Assembly: GCF_039905635.1 (NCBI RefSeq)
Contig: NZ_CP157000.1
Coordinates: 4,309,777 to 4,373,776, forward strand
Direction: 5' to 3'
From: Microbacterium sp. ProA8
Lineage (GTDB): Bacteria; Actinomycetota; Actinomycetes; Actinomycetales; Microbacteriaceae
Length of the DNA: 64,000 nt
How positions within the stretch are numbered: position 1 is the stretch's first letter; each line of letters begins with the position of its first letter. The notes beneath the pieces were generated by a model. That model made no database searches. It worked only from the letters and a program-made list of their open reading frames with translations, and had not been told where the DNA came from. The position numbers were made by a program, and so were the translations under genes. Below are positions 60,458 to 64,000 of this stretch, piece after piece.

Positions 60458-61108
60458 TCAGCGAACGGTGCCGCGAATCACCCGAGAGGGCTCCTCGAGC
60501 AGGTCCTCACCGACGACCTCGACACGCGCGTTCGTGACCTTGAACTTGCGGAGCTGCTTCTCGGCAGCCTCGATCTCGTTCGTGGCGCTCGTACCCTTGA
60601 GCAGGATGAGCTCGCCGCCGGAGCGGACCAGGGGAGCGGTGATCGGTACGAGGGTGCGCAACGCGCTCACGGCGCGGGCCGTGACGGCGTCGAGCACCGG
60701 ACCGCGCTTCCAGTCCTCGGCTCGCGCACGTACCACTTCGACGTTGGCGAGCTCGAGGGCGTCGACCTGCTCCGACAGCCATGCGACGCGTCGCTCCATC
60801 GGCTCGATCAGAACCCACTCCACGTCAGGCCGCGCGATGGCGAGCACGAGTCCCGGAAGACCGGCTCCCGAGCCCACGTCACCGACGCGACCGGAGAACA
60901 GTGGTGCGATCACGGCACTGTTCAGAATGTGGCGCGACCACAGGCGCGGCGGCTCGAGGGGGCCGATCAGGCCGCGCTCCTCGCCGTGCCGCCCGAGTGC
61001 GTCTGCGAACGCACGCGCGACCTCGATCCGATCGCCGAAGATCTCGGCCGCGGCCGCGGGCTCCTGCTCGATCTCGATCATCGACGCTTCCGAGCTCAGA
61101 TGTTCCAC
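60458..61108 (-). CDS. rsmG: 16S rRNA (guanine-527-N7) methyltransferase RsmG
   Basis: 216 residues with the SAM motif GDVGSGAGLPGLVLAI (about residues 76-91), preceded by ERGLIGPLEPPRLWSRHILN, a family signature. It modifies G527 of 16S rRNA. The GTG at 61108 lies inside a one-mismatch parS and has no clear Shine-Dalgarno. The ATG at 61081 (MIEIEQEP) follows GGAAG at good spacing and may be the true start. It follows jag by 14 bp. Confidence 0.93.
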   Translation of the reverse strand: MEHLSSEASMIEIEQEPAAAAEIFGDRIEVARAFADALGRHGEERGLIGPLEPPRLWSRHILNSAVIAPLFSGRVGDVGSGAGLPGLVLAIARPDVEWVLIEPMERRVAWLSEQVDALELANVEVVRARAEDWKRGPVLDAVTARAVSALRTLVPITAPLVRSGGELILLKGTSATNEIEAAEKQLRKFKVTNARVEVVGEDLLEEPSRVIRGTVR

Positions 61109-61115
61109 GTGAAAC
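61102..61115. promoter_or_regulatory. parS site 13 (one mismatch) over the rsmG 5' end
   Basis: GTTCCACGTGAAAC. It overlaps the GTG start codon of rsmG and lies 8 bp before the jag stop, so it sits between two cotranscribed genes. It is the parS nearest oriC. Confidence 0.75.
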
Positions 61116-61122
61116 GCGCGGC

Positions 61123-61650
61123 TCAGCCGCGGCGGATCACGGTGTGGCGGTCGGCGCCTTCGCCGTACGACTCCGACACGAAGCCGCGGTCGGCGACGAT
61201 GTCGTGCACGACCTTGCGCTCGTAGCTCGACATCGAAGGCAGCGAGGCCTGCGAGGCCTGCGAGGCACCGTCATCCAGCCGCGCGATCGCGCGGTCAACG
61301 AGGGCTTCGAGCTCGTGCTGGCGGGCGTCACGCGAACCCCCGACATCCAGGATGAGGCGGGAGAACCGGCCGGTGCGGTTCTGCACGGCGATGCGCGTCA
61401 GCTCCTGCAGCGCCTGCACGGTGTCGGGTGCCGCAATGAGGGCCACCGATCCGCCCGACGGCGCGGCGACCGAGACATACGCGCGGCCCGCGCGCACGTC
61501 GAGGTCGAGGTCGCCGTCGATGTCGGCGATGTCGAGCAGGCCTTCGATGAAGTCGGCGGCGATGTCGCCTTCTTCTTCGAGCTGCGCCACGGTGGCGGGA
61601 ACCCGCTCCTCGCGCGTTTCGACGGGTGCGTACTCAGGGGACGTGGTCAT
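61123..61650 (-). CDS. jag: Jag/KhpB-like RNA-binding protein (KH and R3H domains)
   Basis: 175 residues. The acidic N-terminus (TTSPEYAPVETREERVPATV) leads into a KH-type domain (~45-110) and an R3H domain whose Arg-x3-His is in YERKVVHDIVADRGFVSESY. It binds RNA in the cytoplasm and is a conserved neighbour of yidC. The S/A/Q run ASQASQASLP before R3H is a small local repeat. 25 bp after yidC. Confidence 0.93.
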   Translation of the reverse strand: MTTSPEYAPVETREERVPATVAQLEEEGDIAADFIEGLLDIADIDGDLDLDVRAGRAYVSVAAPSGGSVALIAAPDTVQALQELTRIAVQNRTGRFSRLILDVGGSRDARQHELEALVDRAIARLDDGASQASQASLPSMSSYERKVVHDIVADRGFVSESYGEGADRHTVIRRG

Positions 61651-61675
61651 GTCGTGATCCTCGTAAGACGGCGGG

Positions 61676-62848
61676 TCAGGAAGCGGAGCCGGCGGAGCCG
61701 GGCGATCCAGGGGAGTCGGTCTCACCGGCGGCACCGGCGCCACCGGCTGCCGGGCCGGCGGCCTTCTGCCCGGACTGCTTCTGCTGCGCCTGCTTCTTGG
61801 CGCGCTGCTTGCTCACCGGCTGCTGGCGCTTGGGGGTTGCGGCCTTGGCCTTCTCGGCCTCTTCGTACAGACGGCGCTGCTCGGCGAGGTACTTCTCCAT
61901 CGGCACGACCTTGCCCGATGCGTCGAGCGCCTTGCCCTTGCGCGCCAGGCGCTCTTCGCGCGCCTTGGCCGCGTCGGAACCGGGGGTCGGCATCTCACGG
62001 ATGACCAGGAACTGCTGGCCCATCGTCCACAGGTTCGACACGAACCAGTAGATGACGACGCCGAGCGGGAAGAAGACGCCGGAGAAGATGAAGCCCAGCG
62101 GGAGGATGTAGAGCATGATGCGCTGCATCTGGTACGCCTGGCCGGTCTTGGCCTCGGGGGAGAGGTTCTTCGAGATGATCTGCAGCTGCGTGAAGAACTG
62201 CGACGCGATCATCAGCACGACCAGCGTCAGCAGGATCGCGATGGCCGCGGTGTTGCCGGTGTTGAACGCATCGATCAGCGTCTCGTGGAGCGACGCCACA
62301 CCGAACAGCTTGGCGTTGTAGAACTCGGCCGTGAGCTCGGCGTTGAGCAGGCCGACGCCGCCGATGCCGGCGGCGTAGTGCTTGGTGACGTCGCTCAGCA
62401 CGCTGTACAGCGCGAAGAAGACGGGCATCTGCACCAGGAGCGGCAGACAGCTCGACACCGGGGTCGTGCCGTGCTTCTTGTACAGCGCCATCGTCTCGCG
62501 GCTCATGGCCTCGCGCGAGAGCTGATCCTTCTTGCCCTTGTACTTCTCCTGAACTTTCCGCAGTTCAGGAGCAATTTCCATCATCTTGCGCTGGCTCTTG
62601 ATCTGGCGCACGAAGAGGGGGATGAGGGCGGAGCGCACCACGATCACCAGGCCGACGATCGACAGCACCCAGGTGATGCCGTCCGCGGCCGGCAGGCCGA
62701 TGGCCGTGAAGAACCAGTGCCAGAAGACGAGTACCGCCTCGACGGCCCACTTCAGCGGCCAGAGGATGATCCCGAAGAGATCGAAGCCTCCGCTCGGCGC
62801 TGCGGGGGTTGGCGAGGGCGTCGAGGCCAGGGCTGACAAGAGATCCAT
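61676..62848 (-). CDS. yidC: Membrane protein insertase YidC
   Basis: A 390-residue YidC/Oxa1 insertase of the Gram-positive type without a large periplasmic domain. The conserved substrate-groove Arg is in VIVVRSALIPLFVRQIKSQR. Further signatures are SCLPLLVQMPVFFALYSVLS and LPLGFIFSGVFFPLGVVIYW. The C-terminal ~90 residues are a basic, Lys/Gln/Ala-rich ribosome-binding tail followed by a Gly/Ser/Pro-rich end. It inserts membrane proteins with or without SecYEG. Confidence 0.97.
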   Translation of the reverse strand: MDLLSALASTPSPTPAAPSGGFDLFGIILWPLKWAVEAVLVFWHWFFTAIGLPAADGITWVLSIVGLVIVVRSALIPLFVRQIKSQRKMMEIAPELRKVQEKYKGKKDQLSREAMSRETMALYKKHGTTPVSSCLPLLVQMPVFFALYSVLSDVTKHYAAGIGGVGLLNAELTAEFYNAKLFGVASLHETLIDAFNTGNTAAIAILLTLVVLMIASQFFTQLQIISKNLSPEAKTGQAYQMQRIMLYILPLGFIFSGVFFPLGVVIYWFVSNLWTMGQQFLVIREMPTPGSDAAKAREERLARKGKALDASGKVVPMEKYLAEQRRLYEEAEKAKAATPKRQQPVSKQRAKKQAQQKQSGQKAAGPAAGGAGAAGETDSPGSPGSAGSAS

Positions 62849-62856
62849 GTGGAGGA

Positions 62857-63213
62857 TCAGTCCTTTCCGGTGGGGGCAGGCACGACGTACCCGTGACGGG
62901 TCAGCTCGTGCCGGAAGTTCTGGTGAGGCGGCACGTCATCGACGCCGCCGACGGCCCACGGGTGGCAGCGGGCGAGGCGCGCTGCTGTGAGCGCCGCACC
63001 CTTCACGGCACCGTGCTGCTGCACAGCGCCGACGGCATACGCCGAGCACGAGGGGTAGTACTTGCAGACGTCGCCATAGGTGTGAGAGATCGTGGCGCGG
63101 TAGCCGTGCAGCAGTGCGAGGACCGCGTTGCGGGGGAGAAGCGGGATGCTGCGGAGAGAATCGGATGCCGAGAACTCGGCGTCGCCGAGGGCGTAGGCGG
63201 GAAGGACGCTCAT
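62857..63213 (-). CDS. yidD: Membrane insertion efficiency factor YidD
   Basis: 118 residues. The core YRATISHTYGDVCKYYPSCSA with YAVGAVQQHGAVKGAALTA and ARLARCHPWAVGGVDDVPPH holds the conserved Cys and RC-x-P motifs. The start overlaps the rnpA stop (ATGA). It probably aids YidC-dependent insertion; amphipathic N-terminal region. Confidence 0.95.
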   Translation of the reverse strand: MSVLPAYALGDAEFSASDSLRSIPLLPRNAVLALLHGYRATISHTYGDVCKYYPSCSAYAVGAVQQHGAVKGAALTAARLARCHPWAVGGVDDVPPHQNFRHELTRHGYVVPAPTGKD

Positions 63214-63545
63214 CGGGTCCTCCGTGCGAGGCACTTCTCGACGTCGCTGCGCAGATCGGCGAAGGACGCGGATGCTGCGCTGGGCAGCGCGCGGATCACG
63301 ATGTCATCGCCGGGCGGGACGGAGGCGAGGGACTCGAGGCAGAGGGCCTTGAGGCGACGGCGGACGGTGTTGCGCACGACCGCGCCACCCACCTGCCGGC
63401 TCACGATGAAACCGAACCGCGCCGGACCATCGGTCACGGCGCGGTTCACGTATGTCACGGTGTGCGCTCCGGCACACCGACGGCCCCGACGGACGACGGC
63501 CTTGTACTCCGCTCCGCGGGTGAGTCGGTTCCGCCTCCCGAGCAC
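63210..63545 (-). CDS. rnpA: Ribonuclease P protein component
   Basis: 111 residues; GTG start 8 bp after rpmH. RRNRLTRGAEYKAVVRRGRR opens the fold and FIVSRQVGGAVVRNTVRRRL is the RNR signature (R-N-x-x-R-R). It is the protein subunit that helps RNase P RNA trim tRNA 5' ends. Confidence 0.96.
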   Translation of the reverse strand: MLGRRNRLTRGAEYKAVVRRGRRCAGAHTVTYVNRAVTDGPARFGFIVSRQVGGAVVRNTVRRRLKALCLESLASVPPGDDIVIRALPSAASASFADLRSDVEKCLARRTR

Positions 63546-63553
63546 CGCTCGGC

Positions 63554-63691
63554 TCAGGCCGAGAGCTCGGTGCGCCCCTTGGCGCGACGAGCCGAAAGGA
63601 TGCCGCGGCCCGCGCGCGTACGCATGCGGGCACGGAAGCCGTGCTTCTTGGCACGACGGCGGTTGTTGGGCTGGAAGGTGCGCTTGCTCAT
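63554..63691 (-). CDS. rpmH: 50S ribosomal protein L34
   Basis: 45 residues: [20 protein letters not shown] followed by [20 protein letters not shown] and a short TELSA end, all standard L34. First gene of the rpmH-rnpA-yidD-yidC-jag-rsmG operon, reading away from the origin. Confidence 0.98.
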   Translation of the reverse strand: MSKRTFQPNNRRRAKKHGFRARMRTRAGRGILSARRAKGRTELSA

Positions 63692-64000
63692 GGGAACTAC
63701 TTCCGATCAGGTGTCACCGGGACGCTCGAGACCGGGGACGTGTGTACAGGGGCGACTGCCGCGAGGGCATAAGTCAACCGATTAAGGCTACGTCGTGTTG
63801 CCTGAGAACTCAAACCGAGCGCAGAACGTGTCATTATGCACCGCGGATGCATTGCACCCTGGCACCGACACGCAGGGCGGATCTACAGTGGAGTTTGCTC
63901 ACGCGACGCCTCCTGACTAGCGTGGCTCCGGCAGTTATCCACAGGCCTGGACGGACGTTTCAGCGGCTTCCGGTGGAATCATCGACAACCCGGGGGGGCC
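63692..64000. other. Origin-side intergenic region (rpmH-dnaA), partial
   Basis: 309 bp up to the window edge with no ORF. It contains a perfect DnaA box and sequence rich in TTATnCAC-like elements (e.g. TTATGCACC near 63834). It must hold the rpmH promoter. In this position actinobacteria have oriC, whose main box cluster usually lies on the other side of dnaA or extends here; the rest is outside the window. Confidence 0.7.
63935..63943 (+). promoter_or_regulatory. Perfect DnaA box
   Basis: TTATCCACA, exact consensus, in the rpmH-dnaA intergenic region next to the expected origin. Confidence 0.75.

Noticed and set aside
63760..63780. rpmH promoter with TTGACT -35
   Set aside because: A TTGACT lies at 63777-63772 (minus) but no -10 at acceptable spacing was found.
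63692..64000. Complete oriC
   Set aside because: Only one perfect DnaA box is visible before the window ends; dnaA and the main box cluster are outside.
1..64000. tRNA, rRNA, insertion sequences, prophage
   Set aside because: No cloverleaf with CCA-type ends, no transposase or integrase motifs, and no terminal inverted repeats with target duplications were seen by eye; a tRNAscan/ISfinder run could still correct this.

Overview
This is a 64-kb, high-GC (about 70%) actinobacterial chromosome segment. Gene content, codon use and the many GGATGCCGC-type hairpins fit Microbacteriaceae, most likely Microbacterium; that assignment is inference. The right end is the flank of the replication origin: rpmH, rnpA, yidD, yidC, jag and rsmG, then parA and parB, read leftward, and a perfect DnaA box lies 60 bp from the right edge. 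dnaA itself should lie just beyond it.

Layout. 1-19 kb is an accessory region of small metabolic and regulatory units: a cut-off proline iminopeptidase-like hydrolase, a cation-efflux/ArsR pair, MATE and EamA exporters, a LysR regulator, a DHFR-like/amidohydrolase/MFS operon, and three divergent regulator-enzyme pairs with visible palindromic operators. It also holds several unusual proteins: an arginase-fold protein without its His metal ligands, an alpha/beta-hydrolase without Ser or His, and a 2H-phosphoesterase/deoxyribosyltransferase-like fusion. 20-28.4 kb holds dnaB, two surface-protein genes (one with eight chaplin-like repeats and an LAxTG sorting signal), an Eis-like acetyltransferase and the rpsF-ssb-rpsR-rplI operon. 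28.5-37.3 kb holds an acyl-CoA dehydrogenase, an FBP-domain protein, an aldehyde dehydrogenase module with its GAF regulator and DUF779 partner, and a flavohemoglobin / DivIVA-like / truncated hemoglobin operon. 37.4-38.5 kb is a PIN toxin-antitoxin pair. 38.6-47.5 kb is the conserved origin-proximal block (cca, a methyltransferase, DUF6049, murJ, trxB, trxA). 47.7-49.8 kb is an ECF42 sigma/DGPF-protein module.

The most unusual part is 49.9-61.1 kb. parB and parA are followed by about 6 kb with no convincing gene, then two paralogous single-pass membrane proteins and rsmG. This stretch carries thirteen parS sites (ten perfect GTTTCACGTGAAAC, three with one mismatch) and an array of about 147-bp tandem repeats, so it looks like a large centromere. 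ParA has an acidic, hexapeptide-repeat N-terminal extension of about 340 residues. parS sites overlap the 5' ends of both parA and rsmG.

No tRNA, rRNA, insertion sequence, prophage or CRISPR array was recognised. Starts were chosen from Shine-Dalgarno sequences, domain boundaries and operator positions; uncertain ones are flagged.
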